Assembly: GCF_024347655.1 (NCBI RefSeq)
Contig: NZ_AP025514.1
Location: 62,001-126,000, forward strand
Source: Vibrio toranzoniae
GTDB taxonomy: Bacteria; Pseudomonadota; Gammaproteobacteria; Enterobacterales; Vibrionaceae
Direction: 5' to 3'
DNA length: 64,000 nucleotides
Shown here piece by piece: positions 49,939-59,204 of the stretch. Made by a program: the position numbers and the translations under genes. Within the stretch, counting starts at the first letter, position 1. Each line of letters starts with the position of its first letter. The notes below the pieces were generated by a model. That model was not told the DNA's origin. It did not search any database and saw only the letters and a program-made list of their open reading frames with translations.

Positions 49939-50674
49939 AAGCGTGTCGTTAGTTAAGAGCAAGTCGCTAAGTAAGAGCATGCCCGCCAATAAGCGTGTAC
50001 CTCGTAAACAAGGTCTATCTTCAAAAGGGAGAGGCTTTACCTTAATTGAAGTGTTGGTCTCGATCGCTATCTTTGCCACGTTGAGCATGGCGGCTTATCA
50101 GGTCGTGAATCAGGTGCAGCGGAGCAACGAACTCTCAATCGAACGCAGTGCTCGTTTGAATCAACTGCAACGTAGCTTAGTCATTTTAGATAATGATTTT
50201 CGTCAGATGGCGGTGCGAAAATTTCGTACTAATGGTGAAGAAGCATCATCTAAGCTGATATTAATGAAAGAGTATTTATTGGACTCCGACGGTGTTGGCA
50301 TCATATTTACTCGCTTGGGGTGGCACAACCCACAACAGCAGTTTCCTCGTGGAGAAGTCACGAAGGTTGGCTACCGCATCAAAGAAGAAACACTTGAGCG
50401 TGTCTGGTGGCGTTATCCCGATACCCCTGCAGGCCAAGAGGGTGTGATTACTCCGCTGCTTGATGATGTCGAAGGCTTTGAAATCGAGTTTTATGATGGG
50501 AGTCGCTGGGGTAAAGAGTGGCAAACCGATAAATCATTGCCGAAAGCGGTGAGACTCAAGCTGACGTTGAAAGACTACGATGAGATAGAGCGAGTTTATC
50601 TCACGCCAAGTGGCACTTTAGATCAGGTCAATGACGCGAGTGACTCTTCAAATAGTGAGGGGAACAATGGCTAA
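49925..50674 (+). CDS. gspJ: Minor pseudopilin GspJ
   Basis: A 249-residue minor pseudopilin. [23 protein letters not shown] follows a Gly cleavage site, then a beta-rich domain. The start at 49925 overlaps the gspI stop by 14 bases and gives a leader of about 36 residues, unusually long. A downstream ATG at 49979 ([10 protein letters not shown]), with a weak AAGAG site, would give a leader of about 18. I cannot decide between them from sequence alone. Confidence 0.92.
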   Translation: MWSTKSVSLVKSKSLSKSMPANKRVPRKQGLSSKGRGFTLIEVLVSIAIFATLSMAAYQVVNQVQRSNELSIERSARLNQLQRSLVILDNDFRQMAVRKFRTNGEEASSKLILMKEYLLDSDGVGIIFTRLGWHNPQQQFPRGEVTKVGYRIKEETLERVWWRYPDTPAGQEGVITPLLDDVEGFEIEFYDGSRWGKEWQTDKSLPKAVRLKLTLKDYDEIERVYLTPSGTLDQVNDASDSSNSEGNNG

Positions 50675-51716
50675 TCGCACCCATGATCTTGCTAAGATAC
50701 ATTCTGCAATGGGACGAAAACAAAATGGTGTCGCACTGATCATCATTCTGATGCTTTTGGCTATCATGGCCACCATTGCGGGCAGCATGTCGGAGCGTTT
50801 GTTTACACAATTCAAACGTGTTGGTAATCAGTTAAATTACCAACAGGCCTATTGGTATAGCATTGGTGTGGAAGCACTAGTACAAGACGGGATTAGTCAA
50901 AGCTATAAAGACAGTGATACCGTGAATCTAAGTCAGCCATGGGCACTGGAAGAACAGGTATACCCATTGGATTATGGACAAGTATCGGGTCGCATTGTCG
51001 ATGCCCAAGCGTGTTTTAATCTCAATGCTTTGGCTGGGGTAACGGCGACTTCAAGCAACCAAACACCCTACTTAGTGACGGTTTGGCAAACCTTGTTGGA
51101 AAACCAAGATATTGAACCTTATCAGGCTGAGGTGATCGCAAACTCAAGTTGGGAGTTTGTCGATGCAGATACCAGAACCACTTCTACGGTAGGCGTAGAG
51201 GACAGTACTTATGAGGCGATGAAGCCCTCTTATTTGGCGGCTAATGGCTTAATGGCTGATGAATCCGAGTTACGAGCGGTTTATCAGGTTACGGGTGAGG
51301 TGATGAATAAGATTCGCCCATTTGTTTGCGCTCTGCCAACCGATGATTTCCGCTTGAATGTAAACACACTCACGGAAAAGCAAGCGCCTTTATTGGAAGC
51401 GATGTTTGCTCCTGGCTTAAGCGCATCGGATGCAAAACAACTGCTAGACAAGCGACCATTTGATGGCTGGAATACGGTGGATGCTTTTATGGCTGAGCCT
51501 GCCATTGTTGGTGTGAGTGCAGAAGTCAGCAAGAAAGCGAAAGGGTATTTAACTGTAGATAGCGCCTATTTTGAGCTAGATGCAGAGGTATTAGTTGAGC
51601 AGTCACGTGTACGTATACGAACGCTTTTCTATAGTAGTAATCGAGAAACAGTGACGGTAGTACGCCGTCGTTTTGGAGGAATCAGTGAGCGAGTTTCTGA
51701 CCGTTCGACTGAGTAG
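50667..51716 (+). CDS. gspK: Minor pseudopilin GspK (tip)
   Basis: A 349-residue protein that caps the pseudopilus. Its leader ends KQNG, then [20 protein letters not shown]; position 5 lacks the glutamate of other pilins, as is normal for GspK. A large alpha domain follows (about 100-270, with the [11 protein letters not shown] insertion typical of GspK). The ATG at 50667, with GAGGGG six bases before, overlaps gspJ by eight bases; a GTG/ATG further upstream is inside gspJ. Confidence 0.94.
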   Translation: MANRTHDLAKIHSAMGRKQNGVALIIILMLLAIMATIAGSMSERLFTQFKRVGNQLNYQQAYWYSIGVEALVQDGISQSYKDSDTVNLSQPWALEEQVYPLDYGQVSGRIVDAQACFNLNALAGVTATSSNQTPYLVTVWQTLLENQDIEPYQAEVIANSSWEFVDADTRTTSTVGVEDSTYEAMKPSYLAANGLMADESELRAVYQVTGEVMNKIRPFVCALPTDDFRLNVNTLTEKQAPLLEAMFAPGLSASDAKQLLDKRPFDGWNTVDAFMAEPAIVGVSAEVSKKAKGYLTVDSAYFELDAEVLVEQSRVRIRTLFYSSNRETVTVVRRRFGGISERVSDRSTE

Positions 51717-52914
51717 CGAACCACAAAGCCCTGTGCAGTGGTTAGTTTGGTCGACAAGCCAACAAGAAGTGATAGCAAGCGGTGAACTGTCTAGCTGGGA
51801 GCAGCTTGATGAGTTAACGCCTTACGCTGAAAAGCGCAGCTGTATCGCTTTATTACCGGGAAGCGAATGCTTGATAAAGCGCGTTGAAATCCCGAAAGGT
51901 GCTGCTCGCCAGTTCGATTCTATGCTGCCGTTTTTGTTAGAAGACGAAGTGGCGCAAGATATCGAAGATTTACATCTCACCATTCTACATAAAGACACCA
52001 CCCATGCCACAGTATGCGGTGTCGAACGCAAATGGTTGAAACAAGCTTTAGATAAGTTTCGCGAAGCCGGTATTGTCTTTCGTAAAGTGCTGCCGGATGC
52101 GTTAGCTGTACCTTTGGAAGAGCAGGGCATCAGTGCGTTGCAGATTGATCAATATTGGCTTTTACGCCAAGGTAACTATCAAGCGGTATCGATCAGCGAA
52201 GCATGGCTCCCGATGTTCTTGCAGAGTGACTGGGTTGTCGTTGATGACGAAGAGCAGCCCGCGACTATCTTCAGTTACACCGCGATGCCGAGCGACGACA
52301 TTCAGCAACAAAGTGGTGTGAAGTGGCAAGCGAAGCCTGCGGAATTGGTGATGTCTTTATTGAGCCAACAAGCGATCATGAGCAGTGTGAATTTACTGAC
52401 TGGGACCTTTAAAACCAAATCTTCCTTCAGTAAATATTGGCGCGTATGGCAAAAAGTAGCGATTGCCGCTTGTTTGCTGGTGGCCGTGATTGTGACTCAG
52501 CAGGTGCTGAAGGTTCAGCAATATGAAGCGCAAGCTCAAGCTTACCGAATGGAGAGTGAACGCATTTTTAGAGCCGTGCTCCCAGGAAAACAACGCATTC
52601 CGACAGTAAGCTACCTTAAGCGTCAGATGAGCGACGAAGCTAAGAAATATGGTGGCTCCGGTGCTAACGATTCCATGTTAGGGTGGTTAGCCTTATTGCC
52701 AGAAACGTTAGGTCAAGTGAAGTCAATCGAAGTTGAAAGCATTCGCTACGATGGTAACCGTTCTGAAATTCGACTACAGGCTAAAAGTTCGAACTTTCAA
52801 CATTTTGAGACCGCTAGAATGAAGCTCGACGAGAAGTTTGCTGTGGAACAAGGGCCATTAAACCGTAATGGCGATGCCGTATTTGGCAGCTTTACTCTTA
52901 AACCACGTCAGTAA
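51685..52914 (+). CDS. gspL: Type II secretion system protein L (inner-membrane)
   Basis: A 409-residue protein that holds GspE to the membrane. The cytoplasmic actin-like part (about 1-245) precedes one membrane helix (about 252-272, [19 protein letters not shown]) and a periplasmic ferredoxin-like domain (about 310-405). GTG at 51685 follows GGAGGAA by four bases and gives the expected [18 protein letters not shown]. It overlaps gspK by 32 bases. Confidence 0.95.
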   Translation: MSEFLTVRLSSEPQSPVQWLVWSTSQQEVIASGELSSWEQLDELTPYAEKRSCIALLPGSECLIKRVEIPKGAARQFDSMLPFLLEDEVAQDIEDLHLTILHKDTTHATVCGVERKWLKQALDKFREAGIVFRKVLPDALAVPLEEQGISALQIDQYWLLRQGNYQAVSISEAWLPMFLQSDWVVVDDEEQPATIFSYTAMPSDDIQQQSGVKWQAKPAELVMSLLSQQAIMSSVNLLTGTFKTKSSFSKYWRVWQKVAIAACLLVAVIVTQQVLKVQQYEAQAQAYRMESERIFRAVLPGKQRIPTVSYLKRQMSDEAKKYGGSGANDSMLGWLALLPETLGQVKSIEVESIRYDGNRSEIRLQAKSSNFQHFETARMKLDEKFAVEQGPLNRNGDAVFGSFTLKPRQ

Positions 52915-52933
52915 CCGCGCAAGGAGATCAGTG

Positions 52934-53422
52934 ATGAGAAATATGATTGAACCACTCCAAGCGTGGTGGACCTCAATAAGTCAAAGAGAACAGCGCCTGG
53001 TCATTGGCTGTTCAATTTTATTGGTGGTGGGTGCCGTTTATTGGGGATTAATACAGCCACTTAGTCAGCGAGCTGAACTGGCGCAAAGTCGTATTCAAAG
53101 TGAGAAACAACTCTTAGCTTGGGTAACCAATAAAGCCAATGAAGTTGTTGAGTTGCGAGGCAGCGCAGGCATTAGTGCTAGTCAGCCTTTGAACCAATCT
53201 GTACCCGCTTCTATGCGTCGTTTTAAGATTGAGTTGATTCGAGTGCAACCGCGTGGCGAGATGCTGCAAGTGTGGGTAAAGCCAGTGCCTTTTAATAAGT
53301 TCGTTGACTGGCTGACATACCTGAAAGAAAAGCAGGGCGTGGAGGTTGAGTTTATGGATATTGATCGCTCTGATAACCCTGGGGTTATAGACGTCAACCG
53401 ACTACAGTTTAAACGAGGTTAA
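52934..53422 (+). CDS. gspM: Type II secretion system protein M
   Basis: A 162-residue bitopic protein with a short cytoplasmic end, one helix (about residues 21-42, LVIGCSILLVVGAVYWGLIQPL), and a periplasmic ferredoxin-like domain (about 90-160). It pairs with GspL. The start is taken as the ATG after AAGGAG (seven bases); a GTG one codon upstream is in frame. It comes 19 bases after gspL. Confidence 0.94.
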   Translation: MRNMIEPLQAWWTSISQREQRLVIGCSILLVVGAVYWGLIQPLSQRAELAQSRIQSEKQLLAWVTNKANEVVELRGSAGISASQPLNQSVPASMRRFKIELIRVQPRGEMLQVWVKPVPFNKFVDWLTYLKEKQGVEVEFMDIDRSDNPGVIDVNRLQFKRG

Positions 53423-53423
53423 T

Positions 53424-54203
53424 GTGAAACGCGGTTTATCTCTTAAATATGGCCTGCTATTCAGTGGCACCTTTATTGTCTTTTTCTCTGTCAGCCTGTT
53501 GCTGCACTTACCGGCATCTTTTGCTCTTAAGCATGCACCTGCTGTACGCGGTCTGAGTATCGAAGGTGTTGAAGGTACAGTTTGGCAGGGTCGCGCCAAC
53601 AATATTGTGTGGCAGCGAGTCAATTACGGAGCAGTGCAGTGGGATTTCCAGTTCTCTAAATTATTCCAAGCTAAAGCAGAGCTCGCCGTGCGTTTTGGCC
53701 GTAACAGCGACATGAACTTGTCAGGTAAAGGGCATATTGGGTACAGCATGAGTGGTGCATATGCGGAAAACTTAGTGGCTTCAATGCCTGCTATGAACGT
53801 GATGAAATATGCCCCAACCATCCCAGTGCCTGTTTCGATTGGTGGACAAGTTGAATTGACGATCAAGCACGCGGCTCATGCCCTGCCTTGGTGTCAATCG
53901 GGCGAAGGTACAGTGGCATGGTCTGGTGCGGCAGTGGATTCCCCTGTTGGTTCGTTAGACCTAGGCCCTGTGATTGCGGATATTAGCTGTCAAGATAACG
54001 CCATTTCAGCCAAGGGAATACAAAGTAGCCCACAAGTGGGCAGCGAGTTTTCTGCGAGCGTAACGCCGAATCAAAGCTACACCTCATCGGCATGGTTTAA
54101 ACCGGGTGCTGAGTTTCCGCCTGCGATGCAGAGCCAGCTTAAGTGGTTAGGCAACCCTGATAACCAAGGGAAATACCAATTTACCTACCAAGGTCGTTTT
54201 TAG
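53424..54203 (+). CDS. gspN: Type II secretion system protein N
   Basis: A 259-residue accessory protein with an N-terminal membrane anchor (about residues 9-29) and a beta-rich periplasmic part (AGNNIVWQRVNYGAVQWDF-like region near 55). GspN is present in some type II systems only, including Vibrio eps; its exact role is not settled. GTG start, GAGG site, one base after gspM. It closes the operon before a strong terminator. The prepilin peptidase gene (gspO/pilD) is not in this window. Confidence 0.92.
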   Translation: MKRGLSLKYGLLFSGTFIVFFSVSLLLHLPASFALKHAPAVRGLSIEGVEGTVWQGRANNIVWQRVNYGAVQWDFQFSKLFQAKAELAVRFGRNSDMNLSGKGHIGYSMSGAYAENLVASMPAMNVMKYAPTIPVPVSIGGQVELTIKHAAHALPWCQSGEGTVAWSGAAVDSPVGSLDLGPVIADISCQDNAISAKGIQSSPQVGSEFSASVTPNQSYTSSAWFKPGAEFPPAMQSQLKWLGNPDNQGKYQFTYQGRF

Positions 54204-54254
54204 CCCGGTATCTACTTCTGAGCTAGCATCCGTTGGTTATCAAACAGCGAGATA

Positions 54255-54289
54255 TAAAAAATGGGCACCTCACTGAGGTGCCCATTTTA
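54255..54289. terminator. Terminator of the gspC-N operon, possibly bidirectional
   Basis: ATGGGCACCTCA and TGAGGTGCCCAT (apart from two loop bases) form a very long perfect stem flanked by A5 and T4. It separates gspN from the convergent cysQ gene. Confidence 0.92.
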
Positions 54290-54322
54290 TTTGAATATCA
54301 GATTGTCATGGCACTACGCGAT

Positions 54323-55150
54323 TTAGTCTTTACCTTGTAAGATCTCGGGCCATGGTAAGTCTGCATCACCAAGCACGATGAAATTCGGGTTCTCAAGCGT
54401 CTCTCTTTCATTGTAAGAAAGCGGCTCTAACTGTGTACTCAAAATACGACCGCCAGCCTCTTCAACAATACACTGTGTCCCTGCGGTATCCCACTCGCCC
54501 GTTGGTCCAAGTCTGAGATAACAGTCCACCGCCCCCTCAGCTACTAAGCAGGCTTTAAGCGCGGCTGAACCTAGCGGAACCAAATCATAATTCCAAGCTG
54601 AGTTCATACGGCTAGTGATGCGATTGATGTCTTGGCGGCGACTGATTGCCATTGCGATGGATTGGTTTGGCAGTTCATGACGATGCGTTTTGATTTTAAC
54701 GCTGTCGTTAAGGTCTGGGATCTTCCAAGCCCCTTTGCCACTGTAAGCGTAATAACTCACACCGGAAACAGGCGCATACACCACCCCCATTACGGGTTTA
54801 TTATGCTCAATTAGGGCGATAATTGTCGCGAAGTCGCCACTTCTTGCGATGAACTCCTGAGTTCCATCTAGAGGATCAACCAACCAGTAGCGATCCCATT
54901 GAGAACGTTGCTCTAGGCTGATGTCTGCAGCTTCTTCAGATAACACGGGAATATCAGGGGTGAGTTCACTGAGTTTTTTCGAGATCAGTTTATGCGCTGC
55001 AAGGTCGGCACTGGTGACCGGTGTGTCATCGCTTTTGGTGAACTCTTCGTAATCTTTCTTCTCGTATATCTCTAAGATGAGCTGTCCAGCAGAACGAGCA
55101 ATCTCAATGACAGAGGGAAGGAGGTGAGAAAAATCTTTTGTTATTGGCAT
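54323..55150 (-). CDS. cysQ: 3'(2'),5'-bisphosphate nucleotidase CysQ
   Basis: CysQ removes the 3' phosphate of PAP made in sulfate assimilation. The 275-residue inositol-phosphatase-fold protein has the metal motifs SEEAADIS, DPLDGTQEF (WLVDPLDGTQEF) and EWDTAGTQCIVEEAGG. In E. coli it lies near cpdB; here it precedes nudE, which also handles adenosine nucleotides. It starts 57 bases after nudE on the same strand, so the two may be one transcript. Confidence 0.95.
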   Translation of the reverse strand: MPITKDFSHLLPSVIEIARSAGQLILEIYEKKDYEEFTKSDDTPVTSADLAAHKLISKKLSELTPDIPVLSEEAADISLEQRSQWDRYWLVDPLDGTQEFIARSGDFATIIALIEHNKPVMGVVYAPVSGVSYYAYSGKGAWKIPDLNDSVKIKTHRHELPNQSIAMAISRRQDINRITSRMNSAWNYDLVPLGSAALKACLVAEGAVDCYLRLGPTGEWDTAGTQCIVEEAGGRILSTQLEPLSYNERETLENPNFIVLGDADLPWPEILQGKD

Positions 55151-55207
55151 AAATGTTCTCTTACTCTTCGATCGAGCTTGTTTGGTCTTCGAGTGCGATC
55201 GTTTGTT

Positions 55208-55759
55208 CTAATTGTTATTTAAGACTCGAAGGGCTAATAGTAGGGCAGTAATAGATCGAGCCTCGCAGAAGTCGAGGTGTGTTAGCAGCTCTTCGGCTTG
55301 CGAGAGCGGCCATCGCACGACATCTAGTGGCTCTGGTTCATCCCCTTCGAGTTTCTCTGGGTATAGTTCTTCTGCAATGAATAGTGTCATTTTGCTAGAG
55401 AAATAAGAGGGCGCGAGGATAACCTCTTTGAGTGGAGTGAGTCTGTTGGCACCATAGCCGATCTCTTCTTTTAGCTCTCGAACGGCGGCTTCAGCAGGTT
55501 GTTCACCAGCATCAATGAGTCCTTTCGGGAAGCCAAGTTCATAGCGTTCGGTCCCTGCTGCGTATTCACGCACTAACAGAATATCGCCGTGTTCAGTAAT
55601 TGGAACCATCATTACGGCATTGCGGCCACTGGGCTTCATGCGTTCGTACGTGCGCTCTTCACCGTTTGAAAAGCGTAAATCGAGCGACTCTATAGAGAAC
55701 AGTTTTGACTGAGCGACAGTTTGCTGAGCCAATATTTCCGGCTTGGTCCTTTTTGTCAT
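55208..55759 (-). CDS. nudE: ADP compounds hydrolase NudE (Nudix)
   Basis: NudE splits ADP-ribose, NADH and diadenosine polyphosphates. The 183-residue protein has a complete Nudix box (GLIDAGEQPAEAAVRELKEEIGYG in part, with G-5x-E-7x-REL-x-EEIGY). The frame is open 42 codons upstream; the ATG at 55759 with GGAG seven bases before is chosen and gives the standard MTKRTKPEIL start. With cysQ it forms a small nucleotide-salvage pair. Confidence 0.93.
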   Translation of the reverse strand: MTKRTKPEILAQQTVAQSKLFSIESLDLRFSNGEERTYERMKPSGRNAVMMVPITEHGDILLVREYAAGTERYELGFPKGLIDAGEQPAEAAVRELKEEIGYGANRLTPLKEVILAPSYFSSKMTLFIAEELYPEKLEGDEPEPLDVVRWPLSQAEELLTHLDFCEARSITALLLALRVLNNN

Positions 55760-55992
55760 GCGCCCACTCCTTAACTCATTGGATTTTTCGTAGAAAGTCA
55801 TTCTAATATAGGGGAAATGACGCTGAGTTCCTAGAGGCGAGTTTTCATATCCTAGAATTATTGAACAGGAACCGATTGCGATCACTGCTATTGTTTAAAT
55901 CAAAGTGGAATCGGGCTTCTACGGCTCAGTGAGTTGATTGAAAAGTGGCATTTTGAATGGCAACAGACAGACGTTCTCTACCTTTAAAAAAC

Positions 55993-56027
55993 AAAAAAAG
56001 GTTGATGCTGGTGCATCAACCTTTTTA
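55993..56027 (-). terminator. Terminator of nfuA
   Basis: AGGTTGATGC and GCATCAACCT form a 10-bp stem with a short loop, flanked by A7 and T5. On the minus strand it follows nfuA by about 25 bases. Confidence 0.92.
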
Positions 56028-56052
56028 TTCGTTACTAACGCTGAATCAGTGA

Positions 56053-56637
56053 TTAGTAGTAAGAGTGCTCACCACGATCGTGTTCTGTTGCGTCACGAAC
56101 CGCCGTTAGTTCACCTTCAAATTGTTGAAGAAGTTCTTTCTCGATGCCTTCTTTTAGGGTGACATCAACCATAGAACAACCGTTACAACCGCCACCGAAT
56201 GCAACGATAGCCGCACCATCTTCAGTGATTTCTACCAAGCTAACGTGGCCACCGTGACCAGCCAGTTGCGGGTTAACCTGTGTTTGAATTGCGTATTCAA
56301 CACGTTCAGTAAGAGACGCATCATCTGATACTTTACGCATTTTCGCGTTTGGCGCTTTAAGCGTTAGTTGAGAGCCCATTTTGTCTGTTACGAAGTCAAT
56401 CTCAGCTTCGTCTAGGAATGGTAGGCTTAGCTCATCTACGTACGCAGAGAAAGCGTCGAAAGACAGTTTAGTGTCAGACGCTTCGATAGCATCTGTTGGG
56501 CAGTAAGAAACACCACACTCAGCGTTTTGTGTGCCTGGATTTACCACGAACACACGAATGTTTGTACCTTCAGGCTGCTGTGACAGCAGATTGGCAAAGT
56601 GAGTTTGAGCTGTTTCTGTAATAGTAATATTTGACAC
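56053..56637 (-). CDS. nfuA: Fe-S cluster carrier NfuA
   Basis: NfuA carries 4Fe-4S clusters to target enzymes under oxidative stress or iron limitation. The 194-residue protein has a degenerate A-type N-terminal domain (about 1-95) and the Nfu domain with the cluster motif CNGC ([12 protein letters not shown], near residue 150). GTG at 56637 starts the protein [14 protein letters not shown], like homologues; the frame is open about 50 codons further up but that part overlaps comF. It follows comF, as in E. coli (gntX-nfuA). Confidence 0.95.
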   Translation of the reverse strand: MSNITITETAQTHFANLLSQQPEGTNIRVFVVNPGTQNAECGVSYCPTDAIEASDTKLSFDAFSAYVDELSLPFLDEAEIDFVTDKMGSQLTLKAPNAKMRKVSDDASLTERVEYAIQTQVNPQLAGHGGHVSLVEITEDGAAIVAFGGGCNGCSMVDVTLKEGIEKELLQQFEGELTAVRDATEHDRGEHSYY

Positions 56638-56746
56638 GACGAATACCTGAGTAGATTTGTAGGTTATTAGCGCCATTCTACCCCTGTCAGATTTGTAATT
56701 CAGCCCTTTTTTGTTGGATTGCTGTACAAGTAGCGATCCACAGCTG

Positions 56747-57460
56747 TTATCCAGAGGGCTCAGGAGTGCGGCAGATGCAGTAAATATCAATCCTTTTCAC
56801 GCCCACTTCAAGTAGTAATTGGCATAATTGATACACAGTGCTGCCTGTGGTTACAACATCATCAATTATCGCGACGTGAGCATAATTGTTCGTTGAAAAA
56901 TTCATATTGCGCAGCGTGAAAGCGTTTTTTAGATTGATCTGCCTTGCGGACTTGGTTAATCCTTGCTGCGAAACCGTTGAACGAGAACGACGAAATAAAA
57001 CCGCGCTTTTGACGTCCAACTCTTGGGCTGCGTAATGGGCTAATAACTGACTCTGGTTAAAGCCCCTGTGAATATACCGTCCCCAATGTAGAGGCACACT
57101 GGTTATCAATGGCGCTGGGTGTTCAATACGTGGCGCTAACAGTTTTGATAGATCGCGCGCAAACCAAAATTTATCGGCGTATTTCATCTGTTGGATATAG
57201 TGTGCTGTTGGAAAGACGTAGTCACCCACACAATAGAGACGATGCCAAGGTGGTGGATTCGATAGACATTGACCACATTGTTCGACGCTAGTTAAGGTTT
57301 TCAAGCCACATTGCTGGCAGCGTGGCTGTTGGCAAAAGAGACCGAGGCAAGTCTGGCACCACCGAGGATGAGTATCGCTGGGGAGTTTGTCTAGTTTGCA
57401 CAGGTGGCATTGTGATGTGACCAGGCGCGGTGTGTGTTTTTGTAGCCAATCGGATAACAT
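56747..57460 (-). CDS. comF: ComF-family protein (phosphoribosyltransferase-like)
   Basis: A 237-residue protein of the ComF/GntX family needed for DNA uptake in competent bacteria. The N-terminus has zinc-type cysteines ([24 protein letters not shown]). The C-terminus has the PRPP-binding motif [14 protein letters not shown]. Its start is divergent from bioH, 93 bases apart. In Vibrio natural competence on chitin is known, so a role there is plausible but is only inferred. Confidence 0.92.
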   Translation of the reverse strand: MLSDWLQKHTPRLVTSQCHLCKLDKLPSDTHPRWCQTCLGLFCQQPRCQQCGLKTLTSVEQCGQCLSNPPPWHRLYCVGDYVFPTAHYIQQMKYADKFWFARDLSKLLAPRIEHPAPLITSVPLHWGRYIHRGFNQSQLLAHYAAQELDVKSAVLFRRSRSTVSQQGLTKSARQINLKNAFTLRNMNFSTNNYAHVAIIDDVVTTGSTVYQLCQLLLEVGVKRIDIYCICRTPEPSG

Positions 57461-57553
57461 AGCTTGTGATGCTTTTGGGTTATGGTGTTCCTTTTACTCA
57501 CCATAGTGAAAAATGCAGGTTATTGCTGATGGAAAAAGTAGGGAATATTGAGA

Positions 57554-58330
57554 ATGAGTGACGCGTTGTATTGGCATGTATCCGGGCAAGGAACGGATTT
57601 GGTCTTGGTTCACGGTTGGGGAATGAATGGGGCGGTATGGCAGCAAACCGTGGATGCTTTAGAGGCTAATTTCCGAGTTCACGTTGTGGATCTTCCGGGG
57701 TATGGACACAGCGCGCATTCCCACGCTCAAAACCTTGAAGAAATTGCTCACCAACTGATGGTCGACGCACCAAAACAAGCGATTTGGGTTGGTTGGTCGC
57801 TCGGTGGTTTGGTCGCGACACATATGGCTTTGCATCACTCTGATTACGTAAGCAAACTGGTGACGGTCGCGAGTTCGCCGAAATTTGCTGCTGCAAAAGA
57901 ACCTGTACTATGGCGAGGTATTCAACCCAACGTATTAACGGCTTTTACCGAGCAGTTAGTGGAAGACTTTCAAACTACTATTGAACGCTTTATGGCATTG
58001 CAAGCCATGGGGAGCCCTTCTGCAAGGCAAGATGTAAAACAGCTCAAGCAAGCGGTGTTGTCCCGTCCACTGCCTAACCCTAAGTCGTTGTTAGCTGGTT
58101 TGAAAATGTTGTCAGATGTGGACCTCCGTGACCAGTTACCTGAGATTTCAGTGCCTATGTTGCGCTTATACGGTCGATTAGATGGATTGGTGCCAATCAA
58201 GGTCGCCAAAGACCTGGGCACAGCCTTGCCTCATACCGAGCAATACATCTTTACTCAGTCTTCGCATGCGCCATTTATGACAGAAGCGGATGCCTTTTGT
58301 AGTGAACTGGTCAGCTTCGCTCAAAAATAA
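57554..58330 (+). CDS. bioH: Pimeloyl-ACP methyl ester carboxylesterase
   Basis: BioH frees the methyl group of pimeloyl-ACP in biotin synthesis. The 258-residue alpha/beta hydrolase has the nucleophile motif GWSLGG (near residue 80), the aspartate in YGRLDGLVP and the histidine in SSHAPF. The oxyanion-side HGWGMN is typical of BioH. The ATG at 57554 gives the standard MSDALYWHVSG start; a TTG two codons up is in frame. It is divergent from comF, as in E. coli. Confidence 0.95.
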   Translation: MSDALYWHVSGQGTDLVLVHGWGMNGAVWQQTVDALEANFRVHVVDLPGYGHSAHSHAQNLEEIAHQLMVDAPKQAIWVGWSLGGLVATHMALHHSDYVSKLVTVASSPKFAAAKEPVLWRGIQPNVLTAFTEQLVEDFQTTIERFMALQAMGSPSARQDVKQLKQAVLSRPLPNPKSLLAGLKMLSDVDLRDQLPEISVPMLRLYGRLDGLVPIKVAKDLGTALPHTEQYIFTQSSHAPFMTEADAFCSELVSFAQK

Positions 58331-58523
58331 CTGCTAAATTAATAAATAACTTGGTCGATATATAGACTACCCCTAGAGTAGTTCATATGAATTAGGCCAA
58401 TGTGGTTGTATTCGCGGTATGGATTTGAACTAGAGGGGCTATGTTTGTGAGCGTTGAGTTGTTGAAGATGATGCTCGCGGCAAACTAGCAATAGCGATGG
58501 GCGATTCTTGAGGAGAGTTCGCG

Positions 58524-58997
58524 ATGATTGTGTCACCTGCAACTGCAGTGAGTGTGCCACTAATTGCCCCATCCGTTAATGTGCAAACAGAGCAAGTTGC
58601 GCGTGATAATAGAGTTCGAGTACCCGTCGCTCCCGCAGTAGCATTGGCCAAAACCAATGCAGAACGAAAGGTAAAACCGGACGATAAGCGAAGGCAGCAG
58701 TCAGCTTGGGATCCTTCAGACCATCCTGGTTATGAAATGGAAAACGAGTCAGAGGCCAATTCGATTAGCCATGAAGAACCTCAAGATCCTTTTGAGCGGT
58801 TATTCAGCTTATTGGCACTGAGAACATACAGTGCTGACCAAGGCAAAGGCTATACCATGCGTTTCCGCCTGCCAAAGCATGTTTTAGGTGCGGCGATTCA
58901 GGAAGGGCAGATGGAGAAACGACGTAAGGTCATAAAATATCATTATGGTCATGCTGTTGCGCCTCATGCTCCATCGGAAGTGTTGGTTGTATTGTGA
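58524..58997 (+). CDS. Uncharacterised 157-residue protein
   Basis: I do not recognise this protein. The N-terminal half (about 1-60) is rich in Val, Ala, Pro and Arg and looks disordered. The middle (about 62-85) is acidic (EMENESEANSISHEEPQDP). The C-terminal part (about 87-157) has conserved-looking hydrophobic stretches (PFERLFSLLALRTYSADQGKGYTMRFRLP), so this half may fold. GAGGAG precedes the ATG. It lies between bioH and tex on the plus strand and ends before a terminator. Good coding signal, unknown role. Confidence 0.7.
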   Translation: MIVSPATAVSVPLIAPSVNVQTEQVARDNRVRVPVAPAVALAKTNAERKVKPDDKRRQQSAWDPSDHPGYEMENESEANSISHEEPQDPFERLFSLLALRTYSADQGKGYTMRFRLPKHVLGAAIQEGQMEKRRKVIKYHYGHAVAPHAPSEVLVVL

Positions 58998-59097
58998 TTA
59001 TACTCTTCATACTTGTTGCCTCGCAGCAACTCCAATTATTTTGAGTATAAATACGTAGAATACAGCTAAGCTTTGATGTCTTTTTTGAACACATAAT

Positions 59098-59132
59098 AAA
59101 AAACCTGCATACCCTTAGGGGTGCAGGTTTTC
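59098..59132. terminator. Terminator between convergent genes (unknown ORF and tex)
   Basis: ACCTGCA and TGCAGGT, with an inner CCC-TTA-GGG stem, flanked by A6 and T4. It can end both the plus-strand ORF and tex. Confidence 0.9.
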
Positions 59133-59204
59133 TGTTTTAGCACGTCAGTTTTGTTGAAGATGAAAACTGACTCGTTAGTCGCCGATTATTCGCTTTAGCG
59201 CACC

